DNA from: CAWHXG01 sp963833235
GTDB taxonomy: Bacteria > Pseudomonadota > Alphaproteobacteria > Rhodobacterales > Rhodobacteraceae
Assembly (NCBI GenBank): GCA_963833235.1
Contig: CAWHXG010000001.1
Coordinates: forward strand, 1,302,001-1,366,000
Length of the DNA stretch: 64,000 nucleotides
Direction of reading: 5' to 3'
Shown here: positions 28,662 through 38,088 of the stretch, in pieces
Numbering within the stretch: position 1 is the stretch's first letter
Layout of the letters: the number at the start of each line of letters is the position of its first letter
Notes under the pieces: model-generated
Databases searched by the model: none
The model's input: only the letters and a program-made list of their open reading frames with translations
What the model was told of the DNA's origin: nothing
Translations under genes and position numbers: made by a program

Positions 28662-30745
28662 GCGTTGCAGCGCCTTCCGTCGCTCTGTCCCATCTGACGG
28701 CCTTGGTCCAGGCGACCGGTTGGCCGGGCGATACGGCCCGCCTATGCGAGGCCACGCCACACCTCCAGGCCAACCTGACGGCCCGCGACATGACGCGGTC
28801 GCTGGAGAACCTTGGCCTTTCGGTCCAATCTATCGAAGGCGTGCGGTTGCGCGCAATCGCGGCCTCGGACTGCCCGTGCCTGTTCGTGCCCGATGCCGGC
28901 ACGCCCCTCGTTATCCTCGACGTCCGCGAGACCGAGATCCTGATCGCGGGCGAGGTCGGACAGCCCGCCTGGGTGTCCGCCGGGTCCGGCAGGGGCTGCC
29001 TCATCAGCGTCGACCGAACTGCAGTCGCCGCCCGACCCGACGAAAGCCTGCGGGACATCGTGCGATCTTTCCGCGGCACCTTCGCGCTTCTGGTCGGCAT
29101 CTCGTTCTTCACGGGCCTTCTGGGCTTCGCCGCTCCCGTTCTGATCATGGTGGTCTATGACCGGCTGATCCCCACGGCGTCTGTCGAATTCCTCTGGGCG
29201 CTCGTGATCGGCATGGCCGGCGTGCTGGCCACCGATATCGCCCTGCGCACGATACGGGGTCGGTCGCTTGCGTGGATGGGCGCCCAGATCGAGCGGCGGA
29301 TGGGGCTCGCGCTCTTCCGCAAGCTCGCCGTCCTTCCTGTGGACAAGGTCCAGGCGACGGCAGTCGAGCAGCAGATCGCCCGCCTGAAGCAGTTCGAGGG
29401 CCTGCGCGGGATCTTCACGGGCCCGCTGCTGACCACGCTCCTGGATCTGCCGTTCATCCTGATGTTCTTTACCGCGATCTGCTTCCTCGATCTCGAGATC
29501 GGTCTCCTGATCCTCGGGCTTGCCGCGACCTTCGGCGTCGCGGCGCTCGTTACCGTTCCGAGCCAGACCCGTCTGAACGCCCGGTCGGCCCAGGAGCGCG
29601 AGGTGCTTTCGGCACTGATGCTCGAGGCGTCCACCCAGCAGCGTTCGATCCAGCGGTTCGGCCTTGGCAAAATCTGGACGGAGCGGTGCGAAGCGGCTTT
29701 GGTGCGCACGGCCACCGCCGCCCGCGCGGCGCGACAGGTCTCGCATATGGGGCAAATCTTCGGTCAGTCGCTCATGATCGCGGCCGGCATCGGCTGCGTC
29801 TATTTGGGAACGACCAGCGCCCTTTCGGGCGAGGTGAGCTTCGGCGCCCTGATCGCGCTCATCTCCCTCACCTGGAAGGTGCTGGCGCCGGTGCAGATGC
29901 TCTATTCGAGCGCCTATCAGGTCGCCGGCCATCTGCGCAGCGGGCGCCAGGTCGAAACCTTCCTCAGCCTCCCGGAAGAGCGCCGCCGCGGCCCGTCTCG
30001 CAGCCCCTACCGCCGGTTCCGTGGCACCCTGCGCCTGGAGGGCGTCACCCATCGATACTCCGCGATCACCGACCCCGCGCTTGCCGGGGCGAGTGTCGAG
30101 ATCGCGGCCGGGGAACTGGTGGTCGTGTGCGGCCGCAACGGTGCCGGAAAGTCGACGTTCCTGAAATTGCTTGGCGGTTTGCACCCCCCGACGAACGGTT
30201 CCATCCTGATCGACGGAATCGATTATCGCCAGATCGCGCTCGATGAATTGAGGGACTCGATCAACTACGTCGCGCAGACGGCCGAGTTCTTCCATGGCTC
30301 CGTCCTGCAGAACTTCCAGCTCGCCTCTCCTACCGCAACCGAAGAGGATGTCAGAGCGACCCTCGAGGAGGCAGGGCTCGGCCCCGAGGTCGCCCTGCTG
30401 CCCGAGGGTCTGCAGACGCGCCTTAGCGAGGAAGTGCGGCGCACCCTTCCGACCGGTACCATGCAGGCCATGTCGGTCGCCCGCGGTCTGATGCGCAACC
30501 GGGCGCTTTACCTCCTCGACGAGCCCGCATCCGGCATCGGGATGGATCACGAAGATGCTCTGTGCCAACGGCTCGAGCTGCTGCGCGGCCACCGCACCGT
30601 CGTGATGGTCTCCGACCGGCCGAGCCACTTCTCCCTGGCCGATCGGCTGATCCTCCTCGACCGCGGGCGGGTGGTGATCAACGACACCGGACCCGAAGCC
30701 CTGCGAAAGGTCCGCGCGCTCTACTCCTCCATGCGGAAGGTCTGA
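28658..30745 (+). CDS. Type I secretion ABC half-transporter with N-terminal C39-like domain
   Basis: A 695-residue exporter half. Residues about 1-135 look like an inactive C39-peptidase-like domain (LTALVQATGWPGDTARLCEA, FVPDAGTPLVILD). The transmembrane region covers about 145-420 (VLIMVVYDRLIPTASVEFLW, LLDLPFILMFFTAICFLDLE). The ATPase domain has Walker A GRNGAGKST, a Q-loop (YVAQTAEFFHGSVLQNFQLA), a diverged signature (LPTGTMQAMSVARG) and intact Walker B LYLLDEPASG. It should be the more competent ATPase of a heterodimer with the preceding protein. It ends 3 bases before the HlyD gene. Confidence 0.88.
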   Translation: MSVAAPSVALSHLTALVQATGWPGDTARLCEATPHLQANLTARDMTRSLENLGLSVQSIEGVRLRAIAASDCPCLFVPDAGTPLVILDVRETEILIAGEVGQPAWVSAGSGRGCLISVDRTAVAARPDESLRDIVRSFRGTFALLVGISFFTGLLGFAAPVLIMVVYDRLIPTASVEFLWALVIGMAGVLATDIALRTIRGRSLAWMGAQIERRMGLALFRKLAVLPVDKVQATAVEQQIARLKQFEGLRGIFTGPLLTTLLDLPFILMFFTAICFLDLEIGLLILGLAATFGVAALVTVPSQTRLNARSAQEREVLSALMLEASTQQRSIQRFGLGKIWTERCEAALVRTATAARAARQVSHMGQIFGQSLMIAAGIGCVYLGTTSALSGEVSFGALIALISLTWKVLAPVQMLYSSAYQVAGHLRSGRQVETFLSLPEERRRGPSRSPYRRFRGTLRLEGVTHRYSAITDPALAGASVEIAAGELVVVCGRNGAGKSTFLKLLGGLHPPTNGSILIDGIDYRQIALDELRDSINYVAQTAEFFHGSVLQNFQLASPTATEEDVRATLEEAGLGPEVALLPEGLQTRLSEEVRRTLPTGTMQAMSVARGLMRNRALYLLDEPASGIGMDHEDALCQRLELLRGHRTVVMVSDRPSHFSLADRLILLDRGRVVINDTGPEALRKVRALYSSMRKV

Positions 30746-30748
30746 CAC

Positions 30749-32029
30749 ATGCCGAATTCCCTCAACAAGGGCGGCCTTTTCGCCCGCAAGCGCGCCCGAG
30801 AAGTGGCGCACGCGCCCCGGACTGCCAAATCCCTGGTGCTTGTCCTCGCGGTCTTTCTTGTGGGTGCCATATTCTGGGCGGCGCGCACCGAGATCCGCGA
30901 ACTTGCCCGCGCCGAGGGCGAGATCGTCCCGAAGGGGCGGCTCACCCATGTCGAGCATTTCGATGGCGGGATCCTTCAAGAGGTTCTCGCCACGCCCGGC
31001 GACCGCGTCAGCGCGGGCGCAATGCTTGCCCGGCTCATCTCGCCGGACCTGGGGCGGACGGAGCAGGAACTGCGGCAGGAGCTTTCCCTGCTGTCCAAGC
31101 ATCAGGAACTTCTGAACGCTCTGATCGTCGACGAGAGCGGCGCGCCTGTTCCGGGTACCTATGCCGCGACCCGCCGTGACCTCCATCTTGGGCGGATCGC
31201 CATGCTGCGCGACCGCGCCGATGGGCGCGCCGCCGCCCTTGCGATTGCCGATAGCGCCCGCGATGTGGCGAAGGTGCGCCTCGCCCTTGCCCAGGCCGAG
31301 CTTGGGCGGCTTCAGCAACTCTACGACAAGGGCTACCTGCCGCGAACCCGGATCAGCGCCCAGGACGATCTGCTTCAGACGATCCGCAGCGATCTTCTCG
31401 GGGCGGAGACCGCCCTGGCCCGCGCGCTCAGCGACGAGGTCGATGCGAACGCAGCCGTTGCCGAAGCCCGGCTTGCCTTCCAGCAGGAACTGCACGAGGA
31501 GCTTTTCCGGGTCGAGCAGGATGTCTCGAGGGTCGGCCTGCAACTCTCGGAGCTGGACGCGCAGCGAGACCGGCTCAGCGTCAGAACCCCGGTTGCCGGG
31601 ATCGTTCAGACCGTGGCGACGACGACCCCGGGCGAGGTCATCGAGCCGGGCGAACGCCTGTTCGAGATCCTGCCGACGACAGTGGAACTCGTGGCGGATA
31701 TCCGCGTGACCCCGGAAGACATCGGCCATATCTTTGTCGGCAATCCGGTGAAGCTCAAGCCGTCCTCGTTCGACGCGCGCCGCTATGGTCAATTGGCAGG
31801 CCAAATTTCCCGCATCTCGCCGACGTCGACCCTGGATCCACAAGGGGTCCCCTTCTTCAACGTCGAGGTTCGTCTCGACAGCACGGTCCTCGACCAGGGG
31901 GGCTTGCGCGGTGAGGTTGGCGCCGGGATGGTGGTAATGGCCGAGATGGAGACCTCCCGTCGCACTGTGTTGCAATATCTCCTCAAGCCGATCGACCAGT
32001 CCCTCTCGATGGCGATGACGGAACGCTAG
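30749..32029 (+). CDS. HlyD-family membrane fusion protein
   Basis: A 426-residue periplasmic adaptor anchored by one N-terminal helix (SLVLVLAVFLVGAIFWAA). After it come the lipoyl half-motif GEIVPKGRLTHVEHFDGGIL and VLATPGDRVSAGAMLARLIS, a long helical hairpin (about 100-265), the second lipoyl half LSVRTPVAGIVQTVATTTPG, and the HlyD signature region with VGNPVKLKPSSFDARRYGQL. It connects the ABC pair to an outer-membrane TolC-type channel, which is not encoded here. No RTX-repeat substrate is visible in the window. Confidence 0.93.
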   Translation: MPNSLNKGGLFARKRAREVAHAPRTAKSLVLVLAVFLVGAIFWAARTEIRELARAEGEIVPKGRLTHVEHFDGGILQEVLATPGDRVSAGAMLARLISPDLGRTEQELRQELSLLSKHQELLNALIVDESGAPVPGTYAATRRDLHLGRIAMLRDRADGRAAALAIADSARDVAKVRLALAQAELGRLQQLYDKGYLPRTRISAQDDLLQTIRSDLLGAETALARALSDEVDANAAVAEARLAFQQELHEELFRVEQDVSRVGLQLSELDAQRDRLSVRTPVAGIVQTVATTTPGEVIEPGERLFEILPTTVELVADIRVTPEDIGHIFVGNPVKLKPSSFDARRYGQLAGQISRISPTSTLDPQGVPFFNVEVRLDSTVLDQGGLRGEVGAGMVVMAEMETSRRTVLQYLLKPIDQSLSMAMTER

Positions 32030-33121
32030 TTGCGAAACGCCCGCGGACGCATCGACCATGATATCGGATACCGCCGCACATTCAGTGTCCGTGAGGCCTC
32101 GATGTCCGGAACCGGCGCAAAGCAGACCGCGAGATGAACGATTTCCTGGCCGATACGGGATATCGACAGAGCACCCGTGAGGCCGGGCTTTGCAAGCGCA
32201 TCAAAAAGAATGCCGGCGAAGGTTCTGCTATGGCAGCGAAGGTTCAGCCTTGGGCGACGGGGAAGACAATGCACCGTCGACCGCTCCCTCGGGCACCGCG
32301 TTAGAGGCGTAATTGCGGGGGATTGCCGCTGATTTCTGCAGATCCGCTTGGTCCCCGTGGGTGATGAGGCCGTTATTCAGAGGGCAGGCCGCCTCCGTAG
32401 GGTATGGTGTGCCGGCGCAACGGGCCCCTGTGCCCGGTGGGGCACCCGTCGATGCCGTTCGGACGGAACCGGCACCCGCCCTACCGGCGATCACCATCGG
32501 CGCCGAGCAGGGCCGCATGGTCGACACCCAATGGGTGGGCGGTTTCGTGGGCCAGCGGAGTGGCAACCGGCGAAGCATTCCATCCTGTTGGGATGAGGCG
32601 TGGCGGGACAGGCGCGCACCACCTGCTCGAGAACCTCGGCCATCGGCGGGATCACCTTGCAGCGTGACAAGATGCGCGTCCTTGGCGGCGCCGCTGGTTG
32701 CGCTTGGCGTCAGGGATCGACCCAGGGACCCTCAACGGGACCGCGGCAGCAGTAGCGATCGATTTCCCCGCCGAACGCCGCGCCGAAAAGCAGCCACACA
32801 TGGCCGATGAAAGCGAAACGCATCGCGCCTTACCCAATCGAACGGCTGGACGGATCGGACGACGACGGGGACTACCCTCATCAAGGTTCAAGCCATTCGA
32901 GCCTGGGGTGTCGAAACACCTGGATGCATAGCGCAGACCAGAGCGCTTCCCCCTCGAGGCCCCGCCTCGGCCGCGGCCGCGCACGACCGGCCCAAGGTGG
33001 CTCAGCCGGCAATGCCGCACCGGCGGGGGAGGGAACCCATCGGGCGGTGTCGCATTGGGCGGGCACTGGCTGCGCCCGAGGCGGCCTTCCTTTCGTCAGA
33101 CATCCAAGGGCTGGAGAACTC
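32030..33121. other. 1.1-kb stretch without an intact gene
   Basis: Between the HlyD gene and the paoA-like gene no reading frame resembles a complete protein. The stretch holds a minus-strand zinc-protease-like fragment (annotated separately at 32481-32660) and short open frames with no recognisable domain. No clear terminator for the secretion operon and no obvious operator for the hydroxylase genes was identified. It looks like eroded coding DNA rather than a designed regulatory region. Confidence 0.6.
32481..32660 (-). pseudogene. Possible remnant of a metzincin-type zinc metalloprotease
   Basis: On the minus strand one frame reads VATPLAHETAHPLGVDHAAL. HETAHPLGVDH (32517-32549) fits the metzincin zinc site HExxHxxGxxH exactly. 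The frame meets TAG at 32481-32483 shortly after. Upstream, a different frame reads IPPMAEVLEQVVRACP before the zinc site, implying a frameshift around 32560-32590. No start or full domain survives. The match could be chance, but five fixed residues at the right spacing make a decayed protease gene the better reading. Confidence 0.35.
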
Positions 33122-33736
33122 ATGACCCAGAACCGAACGCCGCCGTCCCCCGGCCTGTCGCGGCGCAGCTTCCTCGGGTCGTCGGGGGCAGTCGGCGCGG
33201 CACTCGGGATCTATACCGGCGATGCTGCGGCGCAGGCGGCAGGGCCCATCGCCTCCGCCGAGGACCACCCGCAAATCACGCTCACTGTGAACGGCCAGCG
33301 AAGAACGCTGGCAGTAGAGCCGCGAACGACGCTCGTGGAAGCGTTGCGCGACACGCTTGGCCTCACCGGAACCAAGATCGGCTGCAATCAGGGACAGTGC
33401 GGAGCCTGCACGGTGTTGGTGGACGGCCGCAGGGTAAATTCCTGTCTGACGCTTGCGTTGACCATCGACGGAGCCGAGATCGTCACCATCGAGGGGCTCG
33501 CGCAGCGGGATGGCACGTTGCACCCGATGCAGCAGGCCTTCGCGGGGCACGACGCGTTCCAGTGCGGCTACTGCACGCCGGGCCAGATCCTTGCCGCCAT
33601 TGCCTGCATCGACGAGGGGCACGCCTCCGACGCCACGGAGATACGTGAATACATGAGCGGCAATCTCTGCCGCTGCGGGGCCTATCCCAACATCGTCGCG
33701 GCGGTGGAAGCCGTCCGCGATGGGCAGGAGGGCTGA
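33122..33736 (+). CDS. paoA: Tat-exported 2Fe-2S subunit of a PaoABC-type aldehyde oxidoreductase
   Basis: A 204-residue iron-sulfur subunit of a xanthine-oxidase-family enzyme. The N-terminus has a twin-arginine signal (SRRSFLGSSGAVGAALG, cut near AAAQAA), so the holoenzyme is probably periplasmic. The plant-type cluster motif CNQGQCGAC is followed by the second cluster motif CGYCTPG...GNLCRCGAY. This layout matches E. coli PaoA (YagT). It is first in a paoA-paoB-paoC operon; paoB starts 3 bases after the stop. Confidence 0.9.
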   Translation: MTQNRTPPSPGLSRRSFLGSSGAVGAALGIYTGDAAAQAAGPIASAEDHPQITLTVNGQRRTLAVEPRTTLVEALRDTLGLTGTKIGCNQGQCGACTVLVDGRRVNSCLTLALTIDGAEIVTIEGLAQRDGTLHPMQQAFAGHDAFQCGYCTPGQILAAIACIDEGHASDATEIREYMSGNLCRCGAYPNIVAAVEAVRDGQEG

Positions 33737-33739
33737 GCG

Positions 33740-34741
33740 ATGCGAAATTTTGCCTATCACCGCCCCGATAGCCTCGCGGACGCGATCGAGGCGGCGCGCG
33801 CCGACGGCGCCGACATTCTGGCCGGCGGCACGACGGTGGTCGACCTCATGAAGATCGGCGTCCGCACCCCCGCGACCTTGGTCGATATCACTGGGCTGTT
33901 CGGACTGGAGGGCTATGAGTTGGGCGCCGACCGCCTGCGGTTTGGCGCGCTGGCCCGCATGTCGGACGTCGGGGACGACGCAGAACTGACGGCCGCTGCG
34001 CCCGTGCTCACGGAATCGCTCTGGAAGGCCGCGAGCCCGCAGTTGCGCCATGCCGCGCGGCTGGGCGGCAACATCTTGCAGCGCACGCGGTGCGCATATT
34101 TTCGCGATACGGCCTATGCCCAGTGTAACAAGCGCACCCCCGGATCGGGATGCGCGGCGCTGGATGGCGGGCAGACCAACATGCACGCCATCCTCGGCGG
34201 ATCCGAAGCCTGCGTGGCCATGTATCCGGGCGACTGGGCGCAGGCACTGATCGCCTTCGACGCCGAGGTGACCACCCAGGGCCCCGGTCGCAGCCGCACC
34301 ATCGCGTTCGCCGATCTGCACGTTCCGCCGGGTGACACGCCGCAGGTCGAGACGATCCTCGAACCCGGCGAGATCGTGACCGGCATCGTCGTTCCGGTTA
34401 TCCCCGCACTGAAGGCGAGCCACTACCTGAAGGCGCGCGACCGCGAAAGCTATGCCTTCGCCAGCGCCTCGGCTGCCGTGGGTGTCGAGCTGGACGGAGA
34501 TGCGGTGCGCGACGTGCGGATCGGGCTGGGCGGCGTCGCGGCCGTGCCCTGGCGTGCGAGAGAGGCGGAAGAGAGCCTCAGGGGCGGCCCGCTGACGGAA
34601 GACACGGCGCGCGAGGCCGGCCGCATCGCCTTTGCCGGGGCGCAGTCCCTCGAAGGCTCCGCCTACAAGATCAGGCTCGGCGCCGACGTTGTGGCCGGCG
34701 CACTCATGACAGCGAAATCCCGCGCCAACGGAGGCGGATGA
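33740..34741 (+). CDS. paoB: FAD-binding subunit of a PaoABC-type aldehyde oxidoreductase
   Basis: A 333-residue FAD subunit of the CO dehydrogenase flavoprotein family. FAD-contact motifs are ILAGGTTVVDLMK near the N-terminus and RLGGNILQRTRC. A cysteine-rich insert (RCAYFRDTAYAQC, then GSGCAALDGG) matches the extra [4Fe-4S] site described for E. coli PaoB (YagS), which supports PaoB over ordinary CoxM proteins. It overlaps paoC by 4 bases. The family passes electrons from molybdenum through Fe-S clusters to FAD. Confidence 0.9.
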   Translation: MRNFAYHRPDSLADAIEAARADGADILAGGTTVVDLMKIGVRTPATLVDITGLFGLEGYELGADRLRFGALARMSDVGDDAELTAAAPVLTESLWKAASPQLRHAARLGGNILQRTRCAYFRDTAYAQCNKRTPGSGCAALDGGQTNMHAILGGSEACVAMYPGDWAQALIAFDAEVTTQGPGRSRTIAFADLHVPPGDTPQVETILEPGEIVTGIVVPVIPALKASHYLKARDRESYAFASASAAVGVELDGDAVRDVRIGLGGVAAVPWRAREAEESLRGGPLTEDTAREAGRIAFAGAQSLEGSAYKIRLGADVVAGALMTAKSRANGGG

Positions 34742-36993
34742 TGGCTCAGACGATCAACACGGCGGTCACCCGCACCGACGCTCCGCGCAAGGTCACCGGC
34801 ACCGCGACCTACGCGGCCGATGTGATGCCGGCGGGCATGCTGCACGCTGCCCTCGCCACCTCCTCCATCGCCCTGGGTCGCTTGACGGGCATCGAGACCG
34901 CCCGCGCCGAGGCCGAGCCGGGGGTTGTCGCCATCTACACCCATGAAACATTGCCGGACTACAAGACGGTCAAGGGATTCTATGCCGGCGGCCCCGGCTC
35001 GGCCAGCTTCTGGCCGATGGAGGGGCCCGAGATCAGGTATGCCGGCCAACCGATCGCCTATGTGGTGGCCGAAACCGCTGCCGCCGCCCGGCGCGGCGCG
35101 CAGTTGATCGAGGCCAGTTACGCGCCCGCCGAGGGCGATGCCCACATGGATCCCGCATCAAGCTATCCGGTGGACGGCCCCGAAGGCCCGATGGTCACCA
35201 CCAAGGGCGATGTGGAGCAGGGGCTGGCAGACGCGGCGCAGACCGTCGAGGCCGAATACAGGACCCCGTTCCAGCACCACAACCCGATGGAAATGTTCGC
35301 GGCCACCGCCGAATGGCGCGGCGATCGGCTGACCGTATGGATGCCGTCGCAATCGGTGCGCACGCTGCGAGGCGGCATTGCCGCAGCATATGGGCTGCCG
35401 GAAACCTCGGTCCGCGTCATCTCGCCCTTCGTGGGCGGGGCGTTCGGCTCCAAGGCCGGGATCACCCCCTATGCGATGCTGACCATCGCCGCCGCCAAGG
35501 CTGCCGGCGCCCCCGTACGGCTGATCGTGACGCGACCCCAGATGTACACGGTCGCGACCTTCCGCCCCGAAAGCCTGCAGAAGTTCCGCCTTGGGGCCGC
35601 GGCCGACGGCACGCTGACCGCGTTCGAGCATGTCGAGATCGCGCAGACCTCGCAGTTCGACGATGTGGTGAACCCCGGCACCCACATCACCCGCGCGATG
35701 TATGCCTGCCCAAACATCCGTACCGAACAGCGGCTGGCCCGGTCCGACACGAATTCCGGCGGCTTCATGCGCGCCCCGAATGAGATGCAGACGTTCTTCG
35801 GCCTCGAGCAGGCGATGGACGAGCTGGCCCTCAAGCTCGGCATGGACCCCGTCGAGTTGCGACGGGTGAACGATGCCAGGCGTCATCCCATCGAGGATGT
35901 GCCGTTCTCCTCGCGGTCGCTCATGGAATGCTACGACGCGGTGTCCCAGAGCTTCGGGTGGGCGGGTCGCAGCGTGGAACCGGGCAGCATGATGGATGGC
36001 GACTGGCTCGTGGGCTACGGCTGCGCCACGGCCACCTACCCCACCAACATCCTCGCCTCCAATGCTCGGGTTCGGATGCAAGGCAGCGGCAGCGCCTATA
36101 TCGAGCTGGCGGCGCACGATGTGGGTACCGGCAGCTACACGATCTTCGCGCAGATCGCCGCCGCGCGGCTCGGCCTGCCGGTGGGTGCGTGCGACGTGGT
36201 GATGGGCGAGGCGGATCTTCCCGTGGCGCCCCTTTCCGGCGGTTCGACCACGGCGGCCTCGGCGGGGTCGGCCGTTCACGATGCCTGCATGCGGATCGGA
36301 CGGGCGGTGGCCGAGCAGGTCGCAGGCCAGTCGAAGGGGCCTCTTTCGGGGCTCGATCCGGCGCAGATCACGCTCGACGACGGCGTGCTGCGCGGCCCTG
36401 GCGGGGAAAGCCAGCCGCTAATCGAAGCGCTGGCCGCGACGCCCGAGGGCGAGATCGAGGCGGTGGGCGAGTTCCGGCACCCCGCGCTGACCGAGAAGCT
36501 GATCCGCGCGACCTTCGCCGGCGGCTACGGCACGGCCGGGCCGGTCACCCCCGAATTCGCAATGTTCGCCTTCGGGGCTGAGATGGCGGAGGTGCGCGTG
36601 CATCGCTGGACCCACGAGATCCGCGTTCCCCGCCTCCATGGCGCCTTTGCCGCGGGGACTTGGCTGAACCGCAAGACGGCGCACTCGCAACTCATGGGCG
36701 GCATGGTCTGGGGCATTGGATCGGCGCTTCACGAGGTGACCGAGGTCGACAAGCCGCGGGCGCGCTTCCTCAACGCCAACATCGCGGAATACCTCATTCC
36801 GGTGAACGCCGACATCCGCGAGATCAACGTGCAGATGCTCGAGGAGCAGGACGATTACGTCAACCCGCTCGGCGTGAAGGGCATCGGCGAGCTGGGCATC
36901 GTGGGTACCGCGGCCGCGATCGCCAACGCGGTGCATCACGCCACGGGCAAGCGGTTGCGCAGCCTGCCGATCCGGATGTCGGATCTGGTCTGA
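34738..36993 (+). CDS. paoC: Molybdopterin-binding catalytic subunit of a PaoABC-type aldehyde oxidoreductase
   Basis: A 751-residue catalytic subunit holding the molybdenum cytosine-dinucleotide cofactor. Motifs are GTATYAADVMPAGMLHAA, RTPFQHHNPMEMFAATAEW, SPFVGGAFGSKAG, SGGFMRAPNEMQTFFGLEQA, and the active-site glutamate in LGVKGIGELGIVGTAAA (E717 from the second Met). It resembles E. coli PaoC (YagR), which oxidises aldehydes in the periplasm. Two adjacent ATG codons are possible starts. The substrate here is unproven. Confidence 0.9.
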   Translation: MMAQTINTAVTRTDAPRKVTGTATYAADVMPAGMLHAALATSSIALGRLTGIETARAEAEPGVVAIYTHETLPDYKTVKGFYAGGPGSASFWPMEGPEIRYAGQPIAYVVAETAAAARRGAQLIEASYAPAEGDAHMDPASSYPVDGPEGPMVTTKGDVEQGLADAAQTVEAEYRTPFQHHNPMEMFAATAEWRGDRLTVWMPSQSVRTLRGGIAAAYGLPETSVRVISPFVGGAFGSKAGITPYAMLTIAAAKAAGAPVRLIVTRPQMYTVATFRPESLQKFRLGAAADGTLTAFEHVEIAQTSQFDDVVNPGTHITRAMYACPNIRTEQRLARSDTNSGGFMRAPNEMQTFFGLEQAMDELALKLGMDPVELRRVNDARRHPIEDVPFSSRSLMECYDAVSQSFGWAGRSVEPGSMMDGDWLVGYGCATATYPTNILASNARVRMQGSGSAYIELAAHDVGTGSYTIFAQIAAARLGLPVGACDVVMGEADLPVAPLSGGSTTAASAGSAVHDACMRIGRAVAEQVAGQSKGPLSGLDPAQITLDDGVLRGPGGESQPLIEALAATPEGEIEAVGEFRHPALTEKLIRATFAGGYGTAGPVTPEFAMFAFGAEMAEVRVHRWTHEIRVPRLHGAFAAGTWLNRKTAHSQLMGGMVWGIGSALHEVTEVDKPRARFLNANIAEYLIPVNADIREINVQMLEEQDDYVNPLGVKGIGELGIVGTAAAIANAVHHATGKRLRSLPIRMSDLV

Positions 36994-37135
36994 CTGCGGT
37001 CGCGCCCGCGGCCGGCGTTCTACTCTTGCGGCTGCACCGGACTTGATCCACCTGGTCAGCGTTGGCCGTGCTGCACGTGACTTCCGCGGCGCGCATTGCA
37101 CCGGCGCGACATGCCCCAAAAGATAGGAAATCGCC

Positions 37136-38035
37136 ATGCGGGTCTTCTTCACCGGCGGCTCCGGCAAGGCAGGGCGCCATGTGGTGCCCTACCTCATCGA
37201 GCGCGGCCACCTTGTGCTCAACGCCGATCTCGTTCCGTTGGAGCGGGAGGGCGTGCACAATCTGACGGTGGACGTGACCGAGTCCGGGCAGGTCTTCAAC
37301 GCGATGACGGCCTACACCGATCTGGCGGAGCTGGAGCCCGATGGCCCGCCCAAACGTTTCGACGCCGTCGTGCACTTCGCCGCCATCCCGCGCATCCTGC
37401 TCCGCCCCGATAACGAGACGTTCCGCATCAACACCATGGGCACCTACGCTGTGATCGAGGCGGCGGTGAAGCTGGGCATCCCCAAGATCGTCATCGCCTC
37501 TTCCGAGACCACCTACGGCATCTGCTTCGCCGCCGGTCGAGCCGATCCGCATTACCTGCCGGTCGACGAGGACTATGACGTCGACCCAATGGACAGCTAC
37601 GCGCTGTCGAAGGTCTGCAACGAACACACCGCGCGGGCCTTCCAGCGCCGCTCGGGCGCCGACATCTATGCCCTGCGGATCGGAAACGTGATCGAGCCGC
37701 ACGAATATTCTGGCTTCGCGCGGTTCCGCGACGAGCCCGAGCTGCGGCGCCGCAACCTGTTCAACTACGTCGACGCGCGCGACCTCGGCCAGATCGTGGA
37801 TCTGTGCCTTTCGAAGGACGGTCTGGGCTTCCAGGTCTTCAACGCTGCCAACAGCTTCAACGTGCCCGACATCCCGGCCCCCGAGCTTGCACGGCGGTTC
37901 TTCCCCGATACCCCGATCAAGGGAGAGCTGGGAGACGACGATCCGCTCTACTCCAACCGTAAGGCCCGCGATGTCCTGGGCTTTCGCGACGTGCATGACT
38001 GGCGCGAGCAACCCGGCGTGTCAGGCGCCCCTTGA
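37136..38035 (+). CDS. NAD(P)-dependent epimerase/dehydratase (extended SDR)
   Basis: A 299-residue Rossmann-fold enzyme. The cofactor motif FTGGSGKAGRHVVPYL is at the N-terminus, the active-site serine is in IASSETTYG, and the catalytic pair is in DSYALSKVCNEHTARAF (YxxxK). The C-terminal half carries NLFNYVDARDLGQIVDLCL, typical of sugar-nucleotide epimerase relatives. The substrate cannot be read from sequence. It lies between two molybdenum hydroxylase gene sets in the same orientation, so it may process a hydroxylated product; that is inference. Confidence 0.82.
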   Translation: MRVFFTGGSGKAGRHVVPYLIERGHLVLNADLVPLEREGVHNLTVDVTESGQVFNAMTAYTDLAELEPDGPPKRFDAVVHFAAIPRILLRPDNETFRINTMGTYAVIEAAVKLGIPKIVIASSETTYGICFAAGRADPHYLPVDEDYDVDPMDSYALSKVCNEHTARAFQRRSGADIYALRIGNVIEPHEYSGFARFRDEPELRRRNLFNYVDARDLGQIVDLCLSKDGLGFQVFNAANSFNVPDIPAPELARRFFPDTPIKGELGDDDPLYSNRKARDVLGFRDVHDWREQPGVSGAP

Positions 38036-38088
38036 AATAAAGTCGTCCCCGCAGTCTTGTAGGCTACATTGGCTTTGGGAGGAGCGCG

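Noticed and set aside
28742..32059. Very long minus-strand open frame opposite the secretion operon
   Set aside because: It is a non-coding shadow of the plus-strand ABC/HlyD genes, rich in Gly/Arg/Gln/His with no domain; similar long shadows lie opposite smc, coxL and cob genes.
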